From Bacteroidia bacterium (GTDB lineage Bacteria; Bacteroidota; Bacteroidia; J057), in contig JAWPMV010000001.1 in the NCBI GenBank assembly GCA_033391075.1, forward strand, positions 6,200,001 to 6,264,000: a stretch of DNA of 64,000 nt, read 5' to 3'. Below, piece by piece: positions 45,112-53,977 of this stretch (the first letter of the stretch is position 1; every line of letters starts with the position of its first letter). The notes beneath the pieces were generated by a model that saw only the letters and a program-made list of their open reading frames with translations, was not told where the DNA came from and made no database searches. Made by a program: the position numbers and the translations under genes.

Positions 45112-45663
45112 TTAAAATGGACAAGGGGAGATGAAAAAGTACACCAATACCCCACTTACAGATACATACAACCAAAGCGGAAAGGTAATTCTCGCCAATT
45201 TTCTATGTCTGTCATAGGTTTCACTCAAAGCCCTGAATATAGAAAAGGAGGCAAGTGGAATGATAAATACAGACAATCCAATGTGGGAGATAAGGGTGAA
45301 ATAGTATAAGGCCTTTGGGACTAATCCTTCTGCACAATACACCCTATGCCCTACAGCCAGGTGGTACATAATATAAAAGACAAGAAACAAGGCTGATAGA
45401 CCAAAGGCTGTCAACATAGCGGTTTTATGCGCCTTGATGTTTCTTTGTTTGATAAAGTAAAATCCTGCAAGTAGCAAAACAGATACTGCCGAATTGATAA
45501 TGGCTATGATATCTGAAAGGATGCTGGCATCGAAGCCCATATCCAGTTTTATTCCCAGTCTGGGATTCAAGAGGATGCCTACAATCAGTGGTACTGCGAT
45601 AGAAAGTGTCCAGATGAGTGGGACGTAAACTTTGGGATTATATTTTACTGAGGGAGATTGCAT
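45112..45663 (-). CDS. DUF420 family membrane protein
   Basis: The 183-residue protein has five membrane helices and the DUF420 pattern: GFYFIKQRNIKAHKTAMLTA in the central part and ISHIGLSVFIIPLA. Homologs sit beside cytochrome oxidase genes in Firmicutes and Bacteroidota and are thought to help oxidase assembly (CtaM/YozB group). It lies in the oxidase cluster, 103 bases after the Sco-like gene. Confidence 0.82.
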   Translation of the reverse strand: MQSPSVKYNPKVYVPLIWTLSIAVPLIVGILLNPRLGIKLDMGFDASILSDIIAIINSAVSVLLLAGFYFIKQRNIKAHKTAMLTAFGLSALFLVFYIMYHLAVGHRVYCAEGLVPKALYYFTLISHIGLSVFIIPLASFSIFRALSETYDRHRKLARITFPLWLYVSVSGVLVYFFISPCPF

Positions 45664-45766
45664 AGGATAGCGTATTCTTAAAACTGGGAGTATTTTAGTT
45701 TTCTAGTGTTATAGTTAGCTCAAGTGATAAAACCGCACTAAAACACAACAACACTACAACAACTGT

Positions 45767-46429
45767 TTATCTTTTCAATTCCTCCGGATACTCCATCCGA
45801 ATCAGGGCAATGATATCTTCTTGCATCTTGCGTTCGTGGGCGAGATCCGTTCCGATATAGAATTTTCTGAGGCGGCCTTCTTTGTCGAAAAGTCCCACAT
45901 ACTGAGAGGTCTTTTGATAGGCTCCATCTGGTTCATTTCTAAACTTTGGCAGGTCCAAAGCTTTTCCTGCAAAATCATAGATCACAGAATCAGCACCTCG
46001 GAGGGTTAGCCAAAATCGCGAATCCAGATTTTCCAGTTTGTCTCGATACGCTTGGACTGAAGCCAGGCTATCCCCTGTGTTTATATTCACAAAACGGACA
46101 GCGGGCTCTCTTTCCCAATCGAGGTTTTTATAGGTTCTCTGAAGATTTCCGTGAAGCACCCGTGAAAGTGTATCTTCTTCTAAACTGAAGAAGGATACAA
46201 AACAAATCTTGCCGAGGAGATCATCATGTGTGATACTCTCCCCGGCAAGATTTTCAAGGGTAAACTCCGGAAGGCTTCTTATCGTACTATCGCCATTCTC
46301 AACCTGATAAACAAAAGGAACACTCTCTCTCACCGGATGCGAGAAATTGTACAAATACAGGTAGATCAGGATTGGTACAATAAATACAGCGATGATAACC
46401 GTTTTCGCTGCTCCCGGACTTATAGTCAT
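45767..46429 (-). CDS. Sco-like protein lacking copper ligands
   Basis: The 220-residue protein has one N-terminal membrane helix (VIIAVFIVPILIYLYLY) and a thioredoxin-like SCO1/SenC domain. Normal Sco proteins use a CxxxC and a distal His to carry copper to the CuA site. Here the stretch after GKICFVSFF reads SLEEDTLSRVL, with neither Cys at the motif, and the His position reads YQKTSQYVGLFDKEG. All three ligands therefore appear lost. It starts one base after the subunit IV gene ends, so it is clearly part of the oxidase operon. Confidence 0.75.
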   Translation of the reverse strand: MTISPGAAKTVIIAVFIVPILIYLYLYNFSHPVRESVPFVYQVENGDSTIRSLPEFTLENLAGESITHDDLLGKICFVSFFSLEEDTLSRVLHGNLQRTYKNLDWEREPAVRFVNINTGDSLASVQAYRDKLENLDSRFWLTLRGADSVIYDFAGKALDLPKFRNEPDGAYQKTSQYVGLFDKEGRLRKFYIGTDLAHERKMQEDIIALIRMEYPEELKR

Positions 46430-46430
46430 A

Positions 46431-46841
46431 TTAAATTTTTATCTCTTCTGCAGGATCTGTTTCCAGCACTACAGAATGATAACTAATTGCTTCACTAGAT
46501 TGTTCGCCCCAATACGTTCCTTCCCAAACAAGACCGATAATCAACCAAAGGATAAATACAAATGGAATCATAATGGTCCAGGCCAGTCTTTTTACCTCAT
46601 GACCCAGGTGCATAAACTCTGCAACGATCAGGAAGGCTTTGAAGATGGTCAGGATAAAGAAGGTAGCATTCTTGATAGCGATACCGGTTTCAACTCCGAA
46701 ACCCAGCGTATCTACCAGGAACCATTCCCAGGTGAATGCAATTAAAAACTCAAATGCAGTAAGTGCTGTCAGCTGTAATGCTGTTTTTATTATCGATTTA
46801 CGAGCGGATGCTCCTCCATCATTTGCGCTTGCGGATGCCAT
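46431..46841 (-). CDS. Cytochrome c oxidase subunit IV-like protein
   Basis: The 136-residue protein has three predicted helices (residues ~17-38, 53-77, 85-108) and the prokaryotic COX4 pattern (AIKNATFFILTIFKAFLIVA, EFMHLGHEVKRLAWTIMIP). It is an accessory membrane subunit of heme-copper oxidases. It lies 21 bases after the second subunit III gene. Confidence 0.82.
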   Translation of the reverse strand: MASASANDGGASARKSIIKTALQLTALTAFEFLIAFTWEWFLVDTLGFGVETGIAIKNATFFILTIFKAFLIVAEFMHLGHEVKRLAWTIMIPFVFILWLIIGLVWEGTYWGEQSSEAISYHSVVLETDPAEEIKI

Positions 46842-46862
46842 AATTAAGCGATTTGTGCGTGA

Positions 46863-47969
46863 TTAGACCAAATAGAAAACTGTAAATACGAATACCCAAA
46901 CCAGGTCTACAAAGTGCCAGTAGAGTCCGATTTTCTCTGTCATCTCATAATGACCTCTACGCTCATAGGTTCCTTTGTTCACATTGATCAATAGGATGAT
47001 GAGCAGAACAACTCCACTAAATACATGGGTTCCGTGGAAGCCTGTAACAAAGAAGAAAAGGTCAGCAAATGCAGGAGGTCCGTATTGATTGGCTTTGAGA
47101 TTTGCTCCTCCATCAGTCATCATCAGTTCATCTCCTTTAAAAGGAGCAAGCATCACATCGACGTTTTTACCGTCCTGCTTAATCTCATATCCATTATTTA
47201 AGCGAAGGCCTGCAATTCCTCCTTCTGTATTCTTTACTGAATAAACCCTTACTCCCAATTTATCATCAAGATTTGGGATGAAGTTTTCCAGCTCTCTGGC
47301 TTCTTTTCCGCTGAGGGCATAAGTCCCTGCATGTGTGTGATGAGCATTTTTAAGAATTGCTTTCACAGCAGCTTCATCATCAATGCTTTTTCCATCAATA
47401 AATGAGAGAGAACTTACACTGGATGCAGAATGATCATCGCCTTCTCCATGAGGGATCAATTCAACATAACTCAATTCTTTGAGGTCCGGTGTATTTTCAC
47501 TGAAGCGCTCGACAGGAACGATGGTAGAACCTGTGGGAGTACCAGAAATGAAGTGATACCACTCATAGGCCTGGCAAGAAAGGAAAGCGGTTCCTCCAAT
47601 GATGGTCCAAAAGACCCATTTGGAAACTTCTTTCTTTGATTTTCTATGTCCCGCTTCCACTGCCAATACCATGGTCACACTACTGATGATCAGGATAAAG
47701 GTCATAAGTCCCACGAATACAAGAGGTGCATCCATATGGAAGAACTCATACAGTATCGGAAAGTGGGTAAAGACGGCTTCCGGATTGGCCCAGGCTAATC
47801 CTTCGGAAGTAGCGCTCAAACGAATAGCGCCGTATGCAATCAAGAGACCGGAAAATGTAAAGGCATCAGAAACGAGGAAAAACCACATCATGAGCTTTCC
47901 GTAGCTCGTGTTGTACATCGGTCGTTCGCCTTCTATCAGTGCCTTTTTATCTACAGTAACGTTTGCCAT
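46863..47969 (-). CDS. Cytochrome c oxidase subunit III with long soluble insertion
   Basis: The 368-residue subunit III shows the usual helices: GKLMMWFFLVSDAFTFSG, DAPLVFVGLMTFILIISSVT, VFWTIIGGTAFLSCQAYEWY, and FVTGFHGTHVFSGVVLLII near the end. Between the third and the FHGTHV helix lies a soluble insertion at about residues 143-300 (roughly 155 residues), rich in Asp, Glu and His. Ordinary subunit III loops here are much shorter. It probably projects to the periplasm. Another subunit III gene precedes it. Confidence 0.85.
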   Translation of the reverse strand: MANVTVDKKALIEGERPMYNTSYGKLMMWFFLVSDAFTFSGLLIAYGAIRLSATSEGLAWANPEAVFTHFPILYEFFHMDAPLVFVGLMTFILIISSVTMVLAVEAGHRKSKKEVSKWVFWTIIGGTAFLSCQAYEWYHFISGTPTGSTIVPVERFSENTPDLKELSYVELIPHGEGDDHSASSVSSLSFIDGKSIDDEAAVKAILKNAHHTHAGTYALSGKEARELENFIPNLDDKLGVRVYSVKNTEGGIAGLRLNNGYEIKQDGKNVDVMLAPFKGDELMMTDGGANLKANQYGPPAFADLFFFVTGFHGTHVFSGVVLLIILLINVNKGTYERRGHYEMTEKIGLYWHFVDLVWVFVFTVFYLV

Positions 47970-48067
47970 GAAGCTAAAATATGCTTTTGAAAATGTGGGT
48001 GCAATTTAATATAAATGCTCAGAATTTCTAGCCTAAGTCACTACAAATAAGCCTTTTGTCTAAGCTT

Positions 48068-48952
48068 TTAAGCTGGATTCTGAGTAATCAATAGAAATAA
48101 GAACAAGTATATCCAGAGTAAGTCAAGAAAGTGCCAGAAAATTGAGGTCATTTGATAGTCCAAAACCTTCGCTTCCAAAGACTTATAGGGTTTAACAAAA
48201 AATTTGGCTGTAAGAAATAAAAAGTATGCAGCCAGCGGCCCTGCAAGTAGCCAGAGTATCCTGACTCCCCATCCCATTCCCGTTGCTTCTTCTGCTCCTT
48301 TTGTTACAGCGACTTCCGATCCTTCGACCAGCCACATTTGGTTGGCCCATTCAGCAACATCAAACTCAAAAATCTGACTGACGATATAGTATTCCGTTGC
48401 CAGAAAAGCTACTAATATAAAGGCTAATCTTGCCTTTTTCGACAAAGTGAATTGCAGCTTATCCCAATGAGGAGTAATCAAGGTTCTGAACATAATCACA
48501 AATAATGCGACTAATCCAGCGATGATATGTGCCCCATGTAGACCTGTGAAAATATAGAAAAAGGACACAGAATTGTCCTGTCTTTCTTTATCCACGAAAT
48601 ACAGGCCACTATCCACCATTTCTTCCCAGGCTCCCCATTGTCCGATTAAGAAGAAAATGCCCAAAACCAGGGTCATTCCCAAGCCTACTAATGCCTGGGT
48701 TTCATTCCTTTTCAGGGACCAAACTGCAAACTGCATGGTCACGCTGCTAAAGAGGATTAAACCCAAATTGGTCCATAAGCTGGGAGGCAGGTCAAAAATA
48801 ATGGGATCAGCAATGAAGGATCGCTGCACCGAGTACGCACTGGTCAGTCCTCCGAAGATCATGATCAATGAGATGATCGACAACCAGAGGGCAAACTTCT
48901 GTGGGTGTATGATGTAGCGTTTTTGATCCATTTCAAGGCCCAATGAACTCAT
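48068..48952 (-). CDS. Cytochrome c oxidase subunit III-like protein
   Basis: The 294-residue membrane protein has the subunit III pattern: FALWLSIISLIMIFGGLTSA, IFTGLHGAHIIAGLVALFV and SIFWHFLDLLWIYLFLF at the end. It lies 47 bases after cyoE and 98 before the second subunit III gene. Two subunit III-like proteins in tandem are usual in Bacteroidota oxidase clusters as I recall them; how they divide the work is not known. Confidence 0.85.
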   Translation of the reverse strand: MSSLGLEMDQKRYIIHPQKFALWLSIISLIMIFGGLTSAYSVQRSFIADPIIFDLPPSLWTNLGLILFSSVTMQFAVWSLKRNETQALVGLGMTLVLGIFFLIGQWGAWEEMVDSGLYFVDKERQDNSVSFFYIFTGLHGAHIIAGLVALFVIMFRTLITPHWDKLQFTLSKKARLAFILVAFLATEYYIVSQIFEFDVAEWANQMWLVEGSEVAVTKGAEEATGMGWGVRILWLLAGPLAAYFLFLTAKFFVKPYKSLEAKVLDYQMTSIFWHFLDLLWIYLFLFLLITQNPA

Positions 48953-48999
48953 TCTTATATAATCTATTTCTTGACTTAAAAAATTAAACGATGGTTTTA

Positions 49000-49893
49000 C
49001 TAACCAAATAAAAATGCCAGCTGCGAAAGCGGCAGGTACAAAAAGGAAGCAAACATCAATGCTTTCGCATGCTTGTCTTCCAGGGTTCTATATAGTCTAA
49101 AAGCCGGTATGCAAAAGATAATTCCCAATACGACCAATGCGCTCAATCCCCAGGTCCCTGCCAGGCCAGATGACCAGGCAAAAAACACCAATGGAACCAT
49201 GGTAATGGTATACATCAAAATCAGTGTTGCACTGAATTTTGATTTACCACTAGCAGAAGGAAGCATCTTGAAACCTGCTTTCTTATAATCTTCATCCAAT
49301 AACCAGGCAATGGCCCAGAAGTGAGGGAATTGCCAGAAGAATTGAAATACAAATAGTATCCATCCTCCCATTCCTATTTCTCCTGTCCATGCTACCCAAC
49401 CAATCAGCGGGGGAAGTCCTCCGGGAATTGCTCCAATAAAGACCGCAATAGGGGAGACCCTTTTCATGGGCGTATAAACGAATGCATAGGAAAGTAATCC
49501 GATAATTCCCAACAGAGCTGCCGGAAGATTAAAGAAGGCTCCAATTAATATGATGCCAATCGCGCCAATAATTATGGAGAAGGTAATGGCTTCTGTATCG
49601 TTCAGCCTTTCGGTGGGAAGAGGTCTATCCTGGGTACGCTTCATTTTTGCGTCCAGATCTTTTTCAAATACCTGGTTCAATCCATTTGAAGCACCTGTGA
49701 TCAATAATCCTCCTAGTCCAATCATAAACAATTGAAGTCCACTTGCAGTTCCTTCAGCTGCAATGGCCAGTCCAAATACTGCAGAAATCGCCACCAAAAA
49801 TGATAGGCGGAATTTCAGCAATTCCTGATAGCCCTTGACCTTATCTCTAAGGCCATTAGTGGCTAAGGACTTCTTTGTTTCTTTGATTATCAT
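49000..49893 (-). CDS. cyoE: Protoheme IX farnesyltransferase
   Basis: The 297-residue UbiA-type prenyltransferase attaches a farnesyl group to heme B to form heme O, the precursor of heme A. It shows NGLNQVFEKDLDAKMKRTQD with Asp residues for Mg-diphosphate binding, RPLPTERL, a second Asp region WLLDEDYKKAGFKMLP, and eight or nine helices. The gene overlaps the end of ctaA by 38 bases. Confidence 0.93.
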   Translation of the reverse strand: MIIKETKKSLATNGLRDKVKGYQELLKFRLSFLVAISAVFGLAIAAEGTASGLQLFMIGLGGLLITGASNGLNQVFEKDLDAKMKRTQDRPLPTERLNDTEAITFSIIIGAIGIILIGAFFNLPAALLGIIGLLSYAFVYTPMKRVSPIAVFIGAIPGGLPPLIGWVAWTGEIGMGGWILFVFQFFWQFPHFWAIAWLLDEDYKKAGFKMLPSASGKSKFSATLILMYTITMVPLVFFAWSSGLAGTWGLSALVVLGIIFCIPAFRLYRTLEDKHAKALMFASFLYLPLSQLAFLFG

Positions 49894-50896
49894 ATGCTAA
49901 TTCCTCTGATCCACTTTCTTCCGAAAGCGTCATCATAATTCTCATTAGTAAAAATTCGGCTCCAAATAATAAGGAAGCCAAAAGAAGATGCGAAGGCTGC
50001 ATAAATGCCGGTATGCCTAAATGGTGCATCCCCAGTCCCAGAGCTGCTTCCAGGAAAATGAAGCTTCCAATCGCAATGAAGAGATTCTTCAAAATCGCAT
50101 GGCTTTGGTAAAAGTCTTTCATCTGTATGGCTAGCCACACAAAGACTCCCAAAATTGAATAGTGCCCCAGACTATGCCAGTCATATCCCGTTCCCAACTG
50201 AGAGATCCAATTCGCTCTCTCTCCTTCTCCCAATTGCTCTGCCAATAAATCGATCGCTTCTCTCACCTGTGTACCCATGACGATTTGAACCGTAGTTATC
50301 ACCAAAAGCATAAGTGCTGCCCACTTCAATTTAGCTGGAATATTTCTGCTATATCTTTCCTTCAATTCTCCTTCTCTTGCTTTTAAAATGGCGCTAAGGT
50401 AGACTGCGAATATTGCCAAAGCGACAACCATATGCAGGGTAACCATACCCGCCTGCAAGTGTGTTCTGACTACATAAGCTCCAATTCCTCCTTCAACAAT
50501 CACAAGGAATAAGCCTGCCAGACTCAGGAAAAAAACCGAAGGAACGATTTTTCTCATTCTAAATGAAAGAACTGCTGTGATGATGGAAAAGAATCCCACC
50601 AGAACTCCCAGCAAACGATTGATATATTCTACCCAGGTCTTAAAAGCCTCAAAATCAGCTACCTCTCTTCCTGCTACTACAAATTGTGTCTTATAGTCTG
50701 TGGGTAGTTGGGAAATATCAGTTGGCGGTACCCATTGCCCAAAACATTTGGGCCAGTCCGGGCATCCCATTCCCGATCCTGTCATTCTCACAATTCCTCC
50801 CGCCAGTATGAGCAAAACAATAGCACCTATCGTGATGCTGGCCCAAGTCCGGTATCGCTTCACAATAGGTGCCGTATTGTTATTTGCTTTTTGCAA
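49856..50896 (-). CDS. ctaA: Heme A synthase
   Basis: The 346-residue membrane enzyme oxidises the methyl group of heme O to give heme A. Features are an N-terminal helix (WASITIGAIVLLILAGGIV), the extracytoplasmic Cys pair GMGCPDWPKCFGQW, and His ligands in EYINRLLGVLVGFFS, THLQAGMVTLHMVVAL and GLGMHHLGIPAF. The start is TTG at 50896, two bases after the coxA stop. No ATG is available before residue 36, which lies in the first helix. Overlap with cyoE suggests coupled translation. Confidence 0.9.
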   Translation of the reverse strand: MQKANNNTAPIVKRYRTWASITIGAIVLLILAGGIVRMTGSGMGCPDWPKCFGQWVPPTDISQLPTDYKTQFVVAGREVADFEAFKTWVEYINRLLGVLVGFFSIITAVLSFRMRKIVPSVFFLSLAGLFLVIVEGGIGAYVVRTHLQAGMVTLHMVVALAIFAVYLSAILKAREGELKERYSRNIPAKLKWAALMLLVITTVQIVMGTQVREAIDLLAEQLGEGERANWISQLGTGYDWHSLGHYSILGVFVWLAIQMKDFYQSHAILKNLFIAIGSFIFLEAALGLGMHHLGIPAFMQPSHLLLASLLFGAEFLLMRIMMTLSEESGSEELAYDNQRNKEVLSH

Positions 50897-50898
50897 AC

Positions 50899-52776
50899 CT
50901 ATTCGTCTTTCTGTTCTACCTCATCAAGGTTTTCAATCGGAACAGAAGGTGTATCTCTTTTTGGAACGGATGGAGCAGGGAAACCTTCTTCGTATTCCAC
51001 TTCCTCATCAGGAATATGCTGAGGGAGATAGTCTTCTTTGATACCAGGCTTGCTGTATTCGTAAGGTCCACGGTAAACATGTGGGATTTCTCCAGGCCAG
51101 TTTCCGTGTCCAGGATTTCTTGGTGTAGTCCACTCCAATGTATTTGCTTTCCATGGATTCAGTGGCGCTTCCTTACCCCAGAAGATACTGGTAACGAAGT
51201 TGTAAAGGAAGATGAATTGTGAGAATGCACCGATAATCGCAGCAATTGTGATAAACAAACTTAGATCACCGAAGCCTCCCATGAAATCGAAAGCAGTGTA
51301 CTTGTAATAGTGGCGTGCTACTCCTCCCAAGCCCATATAGTGCATAGGGAAGAAGACCATATACAAGGAGATAAATGTCAACCAGAAGTGAATATATCCC
51401 AAACGTTTGTTCATCATACGACCAAACATTTTCGGGAACCACTGATAGATACCGGCAAAGAATCCGAAGGCAGATGCACTACCCATCACAAGGTGGAAGT
51501 GAGCCGTTACGAAATAGGTATCGTGAAGCGGTATATCCAATGCAGCATTACCCAACCAGATACCGGTGATACCTCCCGTGATAAAGAAGGATACCAAACC
51601 AATCGCAAAGAGCATCGGCGGGTTAAACTGTATGTTACCTTTCCACAAGGTCGTTATATAGTTAAAGGCCTTGATCGCCGAGGGCACCGCTATCACCAGC
51701 GTAAAGAGCATGAATATCGTCCCCAGGAAGGGATTCATACCGGTTACGAACATGTGGTGGGCCCATACAATAAAGGACAGTACTGCAATTGCAAGCATGG
51801 AGAGTACCATCGCGCGATATCCGAAGATAGGTTTACGCGAGTGTACAGATATAATTTCAGAAGAAATACCCAGGGCAGGGAGAAGTACAATGTATACCTC
51901 GGGGTGGCCCAGGAACCAGAACAAATGCTGGTATAGAATAGGGCTACCTCCCTGATAGTGGAGCAATTCACCTCCTATAAATATGTCAGATAGATAAAAA
52001 CTGGTACCTGCCAGTCGGTCAAACATCAACAGCAAAGCTGCAGAGAAAAGAACCGGGAAAGAAAGTACTCCCAAAATCGCTGTCAGGAAGAATGCCCATA
52101 CAGTCAGAGGAAGTTTGTACATATCCATCCCCTGGGTACGCAGGTTCAATACAGTTGTGATATAGTTGATACCTCCTGTCAGAGAAGACACAATGAAAAG
52201 TGTCATAGAGATCAACCAGAGTGTCATCCCTGTACCTGAACCGGACATGGCCTGAGGCAATGCACTCAAGGGAGGATAAATCGTCCATCCTCCAGATGCA
52301 GGACCGGTTTCAATAAAGAGAGAGCCCAGCATGATCACAGAAGAGGCAAAGAAGAACCAGTAAGAAAGCATATTGATAAAGCCGGAAGCCATATCTCTTG
52401 CTCCAATCTGAAGTGGAATCAGATAGTTACTAAAGGTTCCACTCAAACCAGCCGTCAATACAAAGAATACCATGAAGGTACCATGCATAGTAACCAGTGC
52501 GAGGTAGAATTCAGGATTGATCTGACCTCCTTCACCCCATTTTCCAAGAAGGGTTTCCAGGAAAGGGAAAGAAGTCTCAGGAAAAGCCAACTGCAGACGG
52601 AATAGCGTTGACATGAAAATCCCGAAGATTGCCATGATGATCCCCGTGATCAGGAACTGCTTCGCAATTGTCTTATGGTCCGTACTGAACACATAAGTTG
52701 TCAGGAAGCTTCCATGATGATGATCATGGTGATCGTGATGATCATCTGTGTGCGTATCGTGTGCAACTGCAGACAT
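50899..52776 (-). CDS. Cytochrome c oxidase subunit I
   Basis: The 625-residue catalytic subunit reduces oxygen and pumps protons. It contains LVTMHGTFMVFFVLTAGLSG (low-spin heme region), FWFLGHPEVYIVLLPALGIS with the CuB His, the cross-linking Tyr and the proton-channel Glu of the A1 type, VWAHHMFVTGMNPF (CuB His pair), and DTYFVTAHFHLVMGSASAFG (heme ligands). A His/Asp-rich stretch follows the start (DTHTDDHHDHHDHHHG). It lies 59 bases after the subunit II gene. It is an aa3-type oxidase, given ctaA nearby. Confidence 0.96.
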   Translation of the reverse strand: MSAVAHDTHTDDHHDHHDHHHGSFLTTYVFSTDHKTIAKQFLITGIIMAIFGIFMSTLFRLQLAFPETSFPFLETLLGKWGEGGQINPEFYLALVTMHGTFMVFFVLTAGLSGTFSNYLIPLQIGARDMASGFINMLSYWFFFASSVIMLGSLFIETGPASGGWTIYPPLSALPQAMSGSGTGMTLWLISMTLFIVSSLTGGINYITTVLNLRTQGMDMYKLPLTVWAFFLTAILGVLSFPVLFSAALLLMFDRLAGTSFYLSDIFIGGELLHYQGGSPILYQHLFWFLGHPEVYIVLLPALGISSEIISVHSRKPIFGYRAMVLSMLAIAVLSFIVWAHHMFVTGMNPFLGTIFMLFTLVIAVPSAIKAFNYITTLWKGNIQFNPPMLFAIGLVSFFITGGITGIWLGNAALDIPLHDTYFVTAHFHLVMGSASAFGFFAGIYQWFPKMFGRMMNKRLGYIHFWLTFISLYMVFFPMHYMGLGGVARHYYKYTAFDFMGGFGDLSLFITIAAIIGAFSQFIFLYNFVTSIFWGKEAPLNPWKANTLEWTTPRNPGHGNWPGEIPHVYRGPYEYSKPGIKEDYLPQHIPDEEVEYEEGFPAPSVPKRDTPSVPIENLDEVEQKDE

Positions 52777-52835
52777 ATATCTATTTATTTATCTTTTAAT
52801 CTATTTAAGGCTGAAGGAAAATGATCTCTCAGCAA

Positions 52836-53912
52836 TTATTGATTCATACTTAGGGTTTCAGCTTCTTCAGCGAAGGCAGCAGCTACGTCTTCAAAATCCT
52901 TGTCTGTCAGTCCAAGCGCCATTGCATTTTGCTTAAAGTAAGAAGTCTTACTGGCCAACCAGGAATTGAACTCTTCTTTACTTACCACTTTGATTACTCT
53001 TCTCATATTCCAGTGTCCTCCCCCGCAAATCTGCTGGCAAGACATTTCATAATTGAAGTCAGGATTGTTGGTACGCTTACGCATCTCAGTGGTAGTGAGG
53101 GTAGGCGTAAAACGGAAGCTCGTAGGCATACCCGGAACAGCATCCATTTTCACCCGAAAGTGAGCAAGGGTAGCACTATGGAGTACATCTCTTGCGCGGA
53201 TTTGAAGGTCTATGCTATTGTTTACGGGGAAATAAACCGTATCTGAACCTGCAAGTACAACATCATCAAAAGCATATTTGTCATTGACGTTGAATCCAAC
53301 CTCATTGGTACCCGGTTTGATGAAACCAACTTTAGTTTCTCCAAACTGACCATCAGGACCTGGATATCTGTACGTCCAATCAAACTGCTTTCCTACTACT
53401 TCTATAGAAATTTCACCGGGCTTTGGATCGCCCATGGTGATGTCATTCCACACGATGATTCCCTTCCCTACCAACAAAGTCATAACAATTGCAGGTACAC
53501 CTGTCCAGAGGTACTCCAATTTGTTGTTGTGTGGGTAGTACAGGCCTTTGCGCCCTTCAACTCCTCTGTATTTCCAGGAAAACCAGAAAAGGAGGCTATT
53601 GGTAACGAGCACAACCAGGAAAGTAACCCAGATGGTGTTCCACATCATGCTATCCAACGCAACTCCATGCTCGGAAGCAGGATTGTGAAGCAGGATCATT
53701 TTGGGATACCATTTCACCATGGAAACTGTTGCCAGAGCCACTCCGCCAATTAAGAAAACCATGAAAAGGCCTCCATTTAGCAGGTTACGGTTCCAGGTTT
53801 TGAATGGGTCGATGTCTTTGAGCCTTACCACGAGGTAGAGGTTGACAAAAACCAACAAGACCACAAACACCAACAGGCCCTGAATTATACTTATGATACT
53901 TTGCGAATCCAT
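52836..53912 (-). CDS. Cytochrome c oxidase subunit II
   Basis: The 358-residue subunit has two long N-terminal membrane helices plus a third hydrophobic stretch, then the periplasmic CuA cupredoxin domain. It shows RDVLHSATLAHFRVKMDAVP with one CuA His, and MSCQQICGGGHWNMRR with the two Cys, His and Met. No fused cytochrome c domain is present. The electron donor is probably the ActA or ActE heme domain of alternative complex III, or a separate cytochrome. It begins 65 bases after actF. Confidence 0.93.
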   Translation of the reverse strand: MDSQSIISIIQGLLVFVVLLVFVNLYLVVRLKDIDPFKTWNRNLLNGGLFMVFLIGGVALATVSMVKWYPKMILLHNPASEHGVALDSMMWNTIWVTFLVVLVTNSLLFWFSWKYRGVEGRKGLYYPHNNKLEYLWTGVPAIVMTLLVGKGIIVWNDITMGDPKPGEISIEVVGKQFDWTYRYPGPDGQFGETKVGFIKPGTNEVGFNVNDKYAFDDVVLAGSDTVYFPVNNSIDLQIRARDVLHSATLAHFRVKMDAVPGMPTSFRFTPTLTTTEMRKRTNNPDFNYEMSCQQICGGGHWNMRRVIKVVSKEEFNSWLASKTSYFKQNAMALGLTDKDFEDVAAAFAEEAETLSMNQ

Positions 53913-53977
53913 AAAAACTTAACTCCTAAGTGGAATATATTGTTGACTAAATATATGCTTTTTTATATATCCTTTCC

